Below, in pieces: positions 17,836 to 25,838 of a stretch of 64,000 nucleotides of DNA. This stretch comes from an uncultured Flammeovirgaceae bacterium. GTDB taxonomy: Bacteria > Bacteroidota > Bacteroidia > Cytophagales > Cyclobacteriaceae. The stretch is from NCBI GenBank assembly GCA_937883755.1, contig CAKZYA010000057.1, positions 62,001 to 126,000 of the forward strand, written 5' to 3'. The position numbers and the translations under genes were made by a program. The notes under the pieces were generated by a model that saw nothing but the letters and a program-made list of their open reading frames with translations, made no database searches and was not told the DNA's origin. Each line of letters opens with the position of its first letter. Within the stretch, counting starts at the first letter, position 1.

Positions 17836-19410
17836 ATGAATAAATTATATAATGTCATTATCGCCACCACCCTACTGTGGTTCTCAGCTGCCTGCACCGA
17901 TTTAGATATTGAACCAGAAAGTCGGTCTACGGCTAACAACGTATTTAGCGACCCGGCTTCCTACGAAGCTTTTATTGCCCGGGTATACGCTGGACTATCA
18001 GTGAGTGGGCAAATTGGCCCGTCTGGTGATGCGGACATCAAAGGTATTGACGAAGGGTTCTCCAATTATCTCCGCCAGTACTGGAAAGCTCAGGAATTGA
18101 CAACCGACGAAGCAGTAATCGCTTGGGGCGACGAAGGGCTTCCCGATTACCACGAGCACGACTGGACGTCTGCTAATCAGTTTGTGACTGCCATGTACAA
18201 TCGTATCTTTTTCCAGATATCCATCGCCAACGAATTTCTGCGGGAATCTACCGATGCCAAACTAGCTGAACGAAACATCAGCGGTGATTTGCAGGCTGAA
18301 ATTCAGCAGTACCGGGCTGAGGCTCGTTTCCTCCGAGCTTTGAGCTACTATCACGGCATTGATATGTACGGTGATATTCCTTTCTATACCGAAGAAGACG
18401 CTATTGGTAATGTGATGCCTGAGCAAGCGCCTCGAGCGGAAGTGTTCAAGTACATTGAGCAAGAGCTATTGGCTATTGCAGATGTATTACCCCCTGCGGG
18501 TGCGGCTGAATACGGTCGGGCTGACCGAGCTGCTGCCTGGGCTTTACTCGCCAAACTATATCTGAACGCTGAAGTCTACACTGGACAAGGACGGTACGCC
18601 GATTGCATCACTTACTGCAACAATATCATCTCATCTGGTGCTTTTGCCCTGAGTGAGTCTTATCAGGAGACCTTCCTAGCAGATAACCAGCAGTCGTCGG
18701 AGATTATCTTTCCAATCACTTTTGATGGAGAGCGAACTCGTACTTTTGGTGGTATGACTTTTATCACACATGCTGCGGTAGGTGGAAGTATGGATGCCAA
18801 CTCATTTGGTCTTGACGGAGGTTGGTTTGGCACTCGCACAACTAGTGCCTTAGTAAATTTATTTCCTGATGAGACAGGTGAGGTTGATGAACGAGCAATC
18901 TTCTACACCGAAGGGCAGTCACTAGAGATCAATAGCATTACCAATTTCAACGACGGTTACGCCGCACCTAAGTTCCAGAATATTACCTCTACCGGAGAGA
19001 TAGGCTCTGACTTAACTTTCCCTGATACTGATTTTCCTCTATTCCGATTGGCTGATGTGTATCTGATGTATGCGGAGGCTGTAGTGAGAGGTGGCGGTGG
19101 CGATGTTGCTACGGCAGTTGGCTACATTAATCAGCTCCGGGAGCGAGCCTATAATGATGCAAGCGGTAATATTACTCAGGCGGAGCTGACACTAGATTTT
19201 ATTCTGGATGAACGGGCTCGTGAACTGTACTGGGAAGGGCACCGACGTACCGACCTCATTCGCTTTAACGAGTTTACCGAGAACGGTGTTTGGCCCTGGA
19301 AAGGTAATGTGCCGGAAGGGACAACCACCGCGTCTTTCCGCAACTTGTTCCCAATCCCTTCATCAGAGATTATTGCGAATACAAATCTTACTCAAAACCA
19401 AGGTTACTAA
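17836..19410 (+). CDS. susD: SusD/RagB-family nutrient-binding outer membrane lipoprotein
   Basis: A 524-residue lipoprotein with a lipobox ending in Cys20 (LWFSAAC). It is helical with TPR-like SusD features: an N-terminal region LDIEPESRSTANNVFSDPASYEAF, a central YRAEARFLRALSYYHGIDMYGDIP and a C-terminal LDFILDERARELYWEGHRRTDLIRF, all strong family signatures. It forms the lid over the SusC barrel and binds the glycan at the cell surface. It is translated from the same transcript as susC and is followed by a terminator. Confidence 0.93.
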   Translation: MNKLYNVIIATTLLWFSAACTDLDIEPESRSTANNVFSDPASYEAFIARVYAGLSVSGQIGPSGDADIKGIDEGFSNYLRQYWKAQELTTDEAVIAWGDEGLPDYHEHDWTSANQFVTAMYNRIFFQISIANEFLRESTDAKLAERNISGDLQAEIQQYRAEARFLRALSYYHGIDMYGDIPFYTEEDAIGNVMPEQAPRAEVFKYIEQELLAIADVLPPAGAAEYGRADRAAAWALLAKLYLNAEVYTGQGRYADCITYCNNIISSGAFALSESYQETFLADNQQSSEIIFPITFDGERTRTFGGMTFITHAAVGGSMDANSFGLDGGWFGTRTTSALVNLFPDETGEVDERAIFYTEGQSLEINSITNFNDGYAAPKFQNITSTGEIGSDLTFPDTDFPLFRLADVYLMYAEAVVRGGGGDVATAVGYINQLRERAYNDASGNITQAELTLDFILDERARELYWEGHRRTDLIRFNEFTENGVWPWKGNVPEGTTTASFRNLFPIPSSEIIANTNLTQNQGY

Positions 19411-19421
19411 CTCTCTCTACT

Positions 19422-19456
19422 ATCCCGGACGGCCTCTGCGCTGATCCGGGATTTCT
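19422..19456 (+). terminator. Terminator after susD
   Basis: ATCCCGGA (19422-19429) pairs with TCCGGGAT (19445-19452) with a 15-base loop, followed by TTCTTATT. This suggests that the amylase gene at 19624 has its own promoter or depends on read-through. Confidence 0.65.
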
Positions 19457-19469
19457 TATTATCTCTAAA

Positions 19470-19540
19470 AGTAAATAAGCACTAAGACAAAAATACGTTA
19501 TACACTTCCCCCTTCAAAAAGGGGGCTAAGGGGATTTAAT
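19470..19540. repeat. G/C-block dispersed palindrome with left flank, copy 2
   Basis: The element begins with AGTAAATAAGCACTAAGACA and ends with a CCCCCTTCAAAAAGGGGG hairpin followed by CTAAGGGGATTTAAT. Copy 3 at 38187-38269 shares the left flank with one change over its first 20 bases and the same right end. It lies between susD and the amylase gene. Confidence 0.8.
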
Positions 19541-19623
19541 AGATCAAAACAGTCATCTGCAATTTAATTGTTATCTCATTACTTGATTCCCACCTATCTT
19601 CCTATGCTTTAATACCTGACTTT

Positions 19624-21510
19624 ATGAAACCGTTTTCTTTATCATTTTTCACGCTGCTAGTTTGTCTTCCATTGGTATTATCTGCTCAAACCAAAATAGA
19701 GCGATTAGAACCCGCTTTTTGGTGGGCGGGGATGCAAGATTCTCAACTACAATTGATGGTATACGGGGAGAATATTGCGGCTACCAATCCCCAATTAGAC
19801 TATCCTGGAGTACAGATACAACAGATCATTAAAGTCAAGAGCCCCAACTATCTGTTTCTTGATCTTATATTAGCTCCCGATGTACAACCCGGTACTTTTT
19901 CTATCGCTTTTCATCAGGACGATAAGCCAGTTGCTACCTATGATTATGAGCTGAAACAGCGAAAGTCAGGTTCAGCCGAACGAGAAGGTTTTAATCCGTC
20001 AGACGTTATTTACCTCATCACCCCTGATCGTTTCGCTAACGGAAATCGGGATAATGACAATACGCCCGATACGAAAGAGCAGACCGATCGTTCCAACAAA
20101 TTGGGTCGGCACGGTGGTGATATTCAGGGGATTGTGGATCACTTAGATTACATTAAAAACCTAGGCTTTACTGCCATTTGGCTCAATCCGGTGCTGGAAA
20201 ACAATATGCAAGAAGTTTCCTACCATGGCTACTCTACTACGGATTTTTACCGGGTAGACCCTCGTTTTGGAAGTAACGAGGAATACCAGCAACTAAACGA
20301 AGTCGCCGATGAAAAAGGCATTAAACTGGTGATGGATATGATTCTGAACCACTGTGGCTCTGAGCATTGGTGGATGAACGATTTGCCTACTAATGACTGG
20401 ATCAACTTTCCTGATGAATATAACCAAACTAACCATCGCCGAACGACTATCCAGGATCCCTACCGCTCTTCAATAGATTATAAGAAATTTTCTGATGGCT
20501 GGTTTGTACCTACTATGCCCGATCTGAATCAAAATAACCCTCTGATGGCTCGCTACCTGATTCAAAATAGCATCTGGTGGATAGAGTACGCGGGCTTGGA
20601 GGGAATCCGCATGGATACCTATTCGTATCCTGATAAAGATTTCATGAGCGACTGGACTTGTGCGGTAATGAATGAGTACCCTAATTTTAATATTGTAGGG
20701 GAAGAGTGGAGCCCCAATCCGGCAATAGTTGCTCACTGGCAGGGAGGGAAGGTGAACCCTAATGGCTATACCTCTTGTCTGCCTAGCATGATGGATTTCC
20801 CCCTACAGATTGCCCTAACCCAAGGTCTGATTGCGGAAGAAAGTTTTTCGGGCGGATTAACCCAAACTTACGAGATGTTGGCTAACGATTTCCTGTATGC
20901 TGACCCTTCTAATTTGGTTGTCTTTCCCGATAATCACGATATGGATCGCTTTTTTGCTCAGGTAAATCAGGATATTAACCTTTTCCGATTAGGGATCAGC
21001 TTCATTCTCACTACCCGAGGTATTCCTCAAATCTACTATGGCACTGAATTACTGATGACTAACCCTGGCAACGGTGATCATGGGCTTATCCGGGAAGATT
21101 TTCCGGGTGGGTGGCCTAATGATCCGGTAAATGCCATGACGGGTAAAGGGCTAACGGCTGAGCAGAAAGAAACTAAGAAATTTTTCAAGACTCTCTTGCA
21201 GTGGCGTAAAGACAATGCTGCAATTCATAATGGTAAGTTAATGCACTATGCGCCTGATAACGGCATCTACGTATATTTCCGCTACTTAGGCGATCAGAAA
21301 GTCATGGTTGTGCTCAGCAAAAACGAAGAAGAGGTAACCTTGGATCTGAGCCGCTTCCGAGAGATTTTGTCGGAAGGGGAGCCAGGCACCGAAATACTTA
21401 CTGGTAAGCAGCTTATCTTAGACGATGAGCTACAAGTACCTGCCCGCACTCCCATGATTATTAACGTAGGTAAAAGAAAGCAAAGGCTCTCTACGGCTGA
21501 AATAGAATAA
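19624..21510 (+). CDS. susA: GH13 alpha-amylase/neopullulanase (SusA-like), exported
   Basis: A 628-residue glycoside hydrolase with a signal peptide ending at LSAQ, a beta-sandwich N-terminal domain of the cyclomaltodextrinase type (about 22-110), the GH13 barrel (about 120-530) and a short C-terminal beta domain. Catalytic residues are visible: nucleophile D331 in GIRMDTY, acid/base E360 in NIVGEEW, and stabiliser D439 in FPDNHD. Length and order are close to SusA of Bacteroides thetaiotaomicron, a periplasmic neopullulanase that cuts maltodextrins imported by SusCD. Position directly after susCD supports this. Exact bond preference cannot be read from the sequence. Confidence 0.85.
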   Translation: MKPFSLSFFTLLVCLPLVLSAQTKIERLEPAFWWAGMQDSQLQLMVYGENIAATNPQLDYPGVQIQQIIKVKSPNYLFLDLILAPDVQPGTFSIAFHQDDKPVATYDYELKQRKSGSAEREGFNPSDVIYLITPDRFANGNRDNDNTPDTKEQTDRSNKLGRHGGDIQGIVDHLDYIKNLGFTAIWLNPVLENNMQEVSYHGYSTTDFYRVDPRFGSNEEYQQLNEVADEKGIKLVMDMILNHCGSEHWWMNDLPTNDWINFPDEYNQTNHRRTTIQDPYRSSIDYKKFSDGWFVPTMPDLNQNNPLMARYLIQNSIWWIEYAGLEGIRMDTYSYPDKDFMSDWTCAVMNEYPNFNIVGEEWSPNPAIVAHWQGGKVNPNGYTSCLPSMMDFPLQIALTQGLIAEESFSGGLTQTYEMLANDFLYADPSNLVVFPDNHDMDRFFAQVNQDINLFRLGISFILTTRGIPQIYYGTELLMTNPGNGDHGLIREDFPGGWPNDPVNAMTGKGLTAEQKETKKFFKTLLQWRKDNAAIHNGKLMHYAPDNGIYVYFRYLGDQKVMVVLSKNEEEVTLDLSRFREILSEGEPGTEILTGKQLILDDELQVPARTPMIINVGKRKQRLSTAEIE

Positions 21511-21523
21511 TCTCTCATCAGCT

Positions 21524-21559
21524 TGTTCGTCCTCGCACAAAAATGTTCGTATTTGGACA
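21524..21559. promoter_or_regulatory. Two tandem 16-base palindromes (putative enhancer-protein sites)
   Basis: Site 1, 21524-21539, is TGTTC-N6-GCACA; site 2, 21544-21559, is TGTTC-N6-GGACA. Their centres are exactly 20 bases apart. The pair lies about 45 bases upstream of the TTGGCA element at 21602. The same arrangement occurs before the permease cluster at 51661-51696. Confidence 0.55.
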
Positions 21560-21601
21560 GATAAAAAAAGCATAAATACCCCTACTACCTTCTGTAGAGT
21601 G

Positions 21602-21618
21602 TTGGCATAGCAATTGGG
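21602..21618 (+). promoter_or_regulatory. Putative sigma-54 promoter of the permease gene
   Basis: TTGGCATAGCAATTGGG fits the -24 half of the TGGCACG-N4-TTGCA consensus well (TTGGCA) and the -12 half partly (TTGG in place of TTGC). Transcription would begin about 20 bases before the ATG at 21647. Confidence 0.45.
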
Positions 21619-21646
21619 TGATATTTATTCAATCAACCCTTCTTCT

Positions 21647-24001
21647 ATGCTCCGTAACTACCTCCTGACTGCAATCCGTAGTTTTGCTAAGAAAAAAAGC
21701 TACACTTTCATTAATATTCTAGGCTTAGCCATTGGACTAGCTAGTAGCTTTCTAATTTTTCTGTGGATTCAGAGTGAATACCAGATAGATCGTTTTCATG
21801 CTAATGGGCAGCAGTTGTATCAGGTCTTGCGAAACGTTCATTATGCCAGTGGCCCAACTCTTACCTATCAGACAATTCCTAAGCCTCTAGCGCAAGTGCT
21901 AGAAGATGAATTTCCGGAAATTCAGGCAGCAGAATTAATTTCTTGGGAGGAAGAGTCGTTGCTAGCTTACGATGAAAATAGCTATCGTGAGCAAGGCAAC
22001 TACGTAGGAGAAGATTTCTTTGAGATATTTTCTTATCCGCTCACGGAGGGCGACCCGGCTACAGTACTTAACGAGCTGGATGCTATCGTCATATCTGAAA
22101 CGATGGCGCAGAAATATTTCGGCGATCAGAGTGCTGTGGGTAAAATTCTTCGCTTTGAGGATCGGGAAGATTTGCGAGTGAGTGGAGTATTTCGCGATAT
22201 GTCAAAGCAATCCTCTATAAATCTTGACTTCGTGCGACCGATGAAGCGGTTTATCCGCGACAATAGCTGGGTAGAAGATTGGGGTAGTAATGGTCTTCGC
22301 CTATTTGTGCTGGTTGCTCCCAACGCTGATGTTATTCAACTGAATAGTAAGGTCAGAGATATCATCGATCAGCATCAGGAGTATGATGATGCCGATGTCT
22401 TTCTCAAGCCCTACGCTGATCGCCACCTATATGGAAAATACGAAGACGGACAACTGATAGGTGGACGAATCACGTATGTGCGGATTTTCTCGGTAGTAGC
22501 AGTATTTATGCTGATAATCGCCTGTATTAATTTCATGAACCTTGCTACGGCCCGATCTGGTCAGCGGGCGAAAGAAGTTGGAGTACGCAAAGCCATTGGT
22601 GCTAATAAAAATTCATTGATCGGTCAGTTTATGGCTGAGTCAACCCTGGTGGTATTGTTTGCTCTTTCGTTAGCCGTGTTGCTGGTAGAGATATCTCTTC
22701 CTTTTTTCAATCAACTCACCAATAAAAACATCATCGTTGACTACCTTGACCCCACTATACTTAGCATAGGAGTGGGCATTGTTTTGTTCACCGGACTACT
22801 GGCTGGAAGTTATCCAGCTTTGTTTCTGTCATCTTTCCAACCTGCCCGAGTGCTGAAGGGAACTGTACAGCAGAACCCAAGAGCAGCGCTTTTTAGAAAA
22901 GGGTTAGTAGTCTTCCAATTTGCCGTATCTATTCTACTGGTAATAGGAACAATCATTGTATACGAGCAGGTCAATTACATCCTAAATAAAGACTTAGGGC
23001 TAGAGAAAGAGAATGTGATTTATACTTACCGGGAAGGTACTCTTCACGATCAGTACGAAGCCTATAAACAACAACTTTTGCAGCAACCCGGAATATTGGC
23101 AGTAACTTCCAGTAGTCAAAGTCCTCTCCGCATAGGCCGCTCTACCGGAAATGTTCAGTGGGATAAGAAGCAGCAGGATGATGATATGGAATTCATGATT
23201 GTTAACGCGGAATATGATTTCGTATCAACAATGGGTATGAGGCTCAAGGATGGAAGATATTTTTCTCGCGACTTTTCTACGGATACCACGAACTATGTTA
23301 TCAACGAAGCGGCTGCTAAGGCAATGGGTATGACCGATCCGGTAGGAGAAACTCTAACTGTGTGGGAGGAACCCGGAAAAATCATTGGCATGGTAGAAGA
23401 TTTTCACGCGGCCTCGCTACACGAACAGATTACCCCGCTAATAATGCGTTTAACTCCGGATGACACCTATCTTATATTTGTACGTGCCGAAATCGGAAAA
23501 ACAGCCGAAGCTCTAGCTAGTATGAAAAAAGTTGGTGAGTCGCTTAATCCAGCCTATCCGTTCGAGTACAAATTCTTAGATCAAACCTTTCAGGAAGATT
23601 ACCAGCGAGAAGAAACTATTGGCAAGCTCTCTACGATCTTCGCAACACTGGCTATCCTGATTTCTTGTTTGGGATTATTGGGGCTAGCTTCCTTCACCGC
23701 CGAACAGCGTACCAAAGAAATTGGCGTGCGTAAAGTGCTAGGGGCTTCAGTTAGTCATTTGGTTTGGCTTCTGTCCAGCGATTTTACCCGATTAGTTACT
23801 ATTAGTTTCGTAATTGCTAGTCCTATCGCCTATTATCTGATGAAGCAATGGCTGCAAGACTTCGAGTACCAAGTAGACTTATCAGTAGGGGTATTTGCTT
23901 TGGCAGGTATAGCCGCTTTGCTCATCGCCTGGCTAACCGTCGGCTACCAATCGGTACGAACCGCCCGGGCCAACCCAGTGGATTCCCTACGAAGTGAGTA
24001 A
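21647..24001 (+). CDS. FtsX/MacB-type ABC transporter permease
   Basis: I use the ATG at 21647 (MLRNYLLTAIRSF); the longer frame from a TTG at 21614 adds a poor hydrophilic leader. The 784-residue protein has one N-terminal membrane helix (about 20-40), a MacB-like periplasmic core (about 50-240), three FtsX helices (about 280-420), a second periplasmic domain and three C-terminal helices, ending in RTARANPVDSLRSE. The motif KEVGVRKAIGA/KEIGVRKVLGA occurs after each set, as in this permease family. No ATPase gene is adjacent. Close paralogues lie at 44027-51517. The substrate is unknown. Confidence 0.88.
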   Translation: MLRNYLLTAIRSFAKKKSYTFINILGLAIGLASSFLIFLWIQSEYQIDRFHANGQQLYQVLRNVHYASGPTLTYQTIPKPLAQVLEDEFPEIQAAELISWEEESLLAYDENSYREQGNYVGEDFFEIFSYPLTEGDPATVLNELDAIVISETMAQKYFGDQSAVGKILRFEDREDLRVSGVFRDMSKQSSINLDFVRPMKRFIRDNSWVEDWGSNGLRLFVLVAPNADVIQLNSKVRDIIDQHQEYDDADVFLKPYADRHLYGKYEDGQLIGGRITYVRIFSVVAVFMLIIACINFMNLATARSGQRAKEVGVRKAIGANKNSLIGQFMAESTLVVLFALSLAVLLVEISLPFFNQLTNKNIIVDYLDPTILSIGVGIVLFTGLLAGSYPALFLSSFQPARVLKGTVQQNPRAALFRKGLVVFQFAVSILLVIGTIIVYEQVNYILNKDLGLEKENVIYTYREGTLHDQYEAYKQQLLQQPGILAVTSSSQSPLRIGRSTGNVQWDKKQQDDDMEFMIVNAEYDFVSTMGMRLKDGRYFSRDFSTDTTNYVINEAAAKAMGMTDPVGETLTVWEEPGKIIGMVEDFHAASLHEQITPLIMRLTPDDTYLIFVRAEIGKTAEALASMKKVGESLNPAYPFEYKFLDQTFQEDYQREETIGKLSTIFATLAILISCLGLLGLASFTAEQRTKEIGVRKVLGASVSHLVWLLSSDFTRLVTISFVIASPIAYYLMKQWLQDFEYQVDLSVGVFALAGIAALLIAWLTVGYQSVRTARANPVDSLRSE

Positions 24002-24352
24002 CTATGTAAACTGATACGCCCAGTAGATTAGAACGAATTGTAGCGGAATTCGCAACCAAAGTACCCAAGCCGGAATTTTCCTAAACTTCTCAGATTGCAG
24101 CATATAAATGTGAGCCGGAAGAAAAGCCAATAGCATAAGTATAATTCCCCAGGCTGATAGCTCTCTTGTTTCCTCAAATAATAATCCTATCCCGAAAGCA
24201 ACCTCAAAGAAGCCACTGATCAGCACTAGTGCTCGAGGATTGGGTAAATAAGACGGAATAACCGCTTCATACATTTTGGGCTTTACGAAGTGAAATAGAC
24301 CTGCTACTATGTAAAGACCAGCCATTGTGTACAAGCTGATTGAATTGTCCAT
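24002..24352 (-). CDS. DoxX-like small membrane protein
   Basis: A 116-residue protein from the ATG at 24352; a TTG at 24367 would add five residues. Four membrane helices are predicted, with family-like features GLYIVAGLFHFVKP at the start and ISGFFEVAFGIGLLFEETR in helix two, resembling DoxX-like integral membrane proteins. These are often linked to redox or thiol chemistry, but the function of such short members is not known. The gene ends exactly where the upstream permease gene ends, tail to tail. Confidence 0.7.
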   Translation of the reverse strand: MDNSISLYTMAGLYIVAGLFHFVKPKMYEAVIPSYLPNPRALVLISGFFEVAFGIGLLFEETRELSAWGIILMLLAFLPAHIYMLQSEKFRKIPAWVLWLRIPLQFVLIYWAYQFT

Positions 24353-24504
24353 TCTGCCAAGATACAAAGAGTAGTTGACAGGTGATAATTGAAAATGATT
24401 AAAGGCTCTGCTGCACAGAAGTCATCACCGATCAATTGAGCTATCAGTCAGTCGAGCAATTTTCCCAGAATCCTGTATCTTAGTCGGGAATAAAAAGACA
24501 ACCT

Positions 24505-25812
24505 ATGATGAACCGACGAGACTTTATTAAATCTAGTGCTGGTGCTACTGCTGGTGCCAGCTTAATTTATTCGCCATACTCCATTGCTCGCTCTCAACAA
24601 AACAAAAAGTATACTACCGCTCTGATTGGTAGCGGTTGGTGGGGCATGAATATTCTTCGCGAAGCCATTGCAGCTGACCGAGCAAAAGTGGTTGCCCTCT
24701 GCGACGTAGATCAACGCCAGCTTGACCAGGCTATGGAAGAGACTGGAAAGCTAACTAGCGACAAGCCTAAGCGTTATGCTGACTATCGGGAGTTGCTGGC
24801 GACTGAGAAGCCGGAGGTTGTCATTGTAGCTACGCCTGATCACTGGCATCCGTTGCAAACCATTGCAGCAGTAGAAGCAGGTGCACATGTATACGTAGAA
24901 AAACCCATTGGGCATACCATTAACGAAGGCAAAGCGATGATGCGGGCGGCTCGGGCTAACAACCGTATGGTACAAGTAGGAACTCATCGCCGAGTTTCAC
25001 CTCACAACATTTCCGGAATGGAATTTCTGAAGTCGGGGCGAGCGGGAAAAATTGGGATGGTACGAGCGTTTGTACACTATCCTGGTGGCCCTGGAGAACC
25101 CACTCCAGATTCTGAACCTCCAACTGGTTTGGATTGGGATATGTGGTGTGGTCCGGCAGCTTTAGTGCCTTATAACGAGCGCATCCACCCCAAAGGGTTT
25201 CGACAGTTTTTGGAGTTTGCCAACGGACAAATTGGCGACTGGGGGATTCATTGGCTGGATCAAATTTTATGGTGGACTGAGGAAAAAGCTCCTAAGTCGG
25301 TACATTCAGTAGCCGCTCGCCACATAAGAGAAGATAATACTACGGCGCCTGATACTCAGGTAGTAAACTACGAGTTCGAGGATTTTACTGCTGTCTGGGA
25401 ACATCGTCAGTACGCTGCCAACCAAGCTGAAAAGCATAACATTGGCTGCTATTTCTACGGCACTGAAGGCACCTTTCATATGGGCTGGCTCGATGGCTGG
25501 ACGTTTTATCCTAGTAAAAAAGGCAGAGAAATTATTCACGTTGAACCACAGTTGCGCGACCCGGATAAACAAAATATCAAAGAATTATGGGCTGATTTCC
25601 TGTCGTCTATCGAGACAGGTAACCTTCCGGTTTGTGATATTGAGGTTGGTCATCGCTCTACCAATATGAGCCTACTCGGAATGCTTTCTCATAAGCTGGG
25701 TAGAAGTGTTGCTTGGGATGCTGATCAAGAAATCGTACCGAATGACACTGAAGCTAATGCCATGCTAGAACGGGAATACCGAGGTGAGTGGCAGTATCCA
25801 AAGATAGTGTAG
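24505..25812 (+). CDS. Gfo/Idh/MocA-family oxidoreductase with Tat signal
   Basis: A 435-residue NAD(P)-dependent oxidoreductase. The N-terminus MMNRRDFIKSSAGATAGASL is a twin-arginine signal, so the enzyme is folded with cofactor in the cytoplasm and exported. The Rossmann fold begins at LIGSGWWGMNILREA (about 40-54), and the family EKP motif is seen in VYVEKPIGHTI near residue 131. The C-terminal sheet domain contains WCGPAALVPYNERIHPKGF and IGDWGIHWLDQILWW, typical of the exported Bacteroidota/Planctomycete branch. The substrate is probably a sugar or inositol derivative but cannot be named. Confidence 0.88.
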   Translation: MMNRRDFIKSSAGATAGASLIYSPYSIARSQQNKKYTTALIGSGWWGMNILREAIAADRAKVVALCDVDQRQLDQAMEETGKLTSDKPKRYADYRELLATEKPEVVIVATPDHWHPLQTIAAVEAGAHVYVEKPIGHTINEGKAMMRAARANNRMVQVGTHRRVSPHNISGMEFLKSGRAGKIGMVRAFVHYPGGPGEPTPDSEPPTGLDWDMWCGPAALVPYNERIHPKGFRQFLEFANGQIGDWGIHWLDQILWWTEEKAPKSVHSVAARHIREDNTTAPDTQVVNYEFEDFTAVWEHRQYAANQAEKHNIGCYFYGTEGTFHMGWLDGWTFYPSKKGREIIHVEPQLRDPDKQNIKELWADFLSSIETGNLPVCDIEVGHRSTNMSLLGMLSHKLGRSVAWDADQEIVPNDTEANAMLEREYRGEWQYPKIV

Positions 25813-25838
25813 AAGGAGGGCGCTACGATTAAATAGTA

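Noticed and set aside
24440-24483. Promoter before the Gfo/Idh gene
   Set aside because: TATCTTAG at 24476-24483 resembles a -7 box, but no TTTG lies at the right distance upstream.
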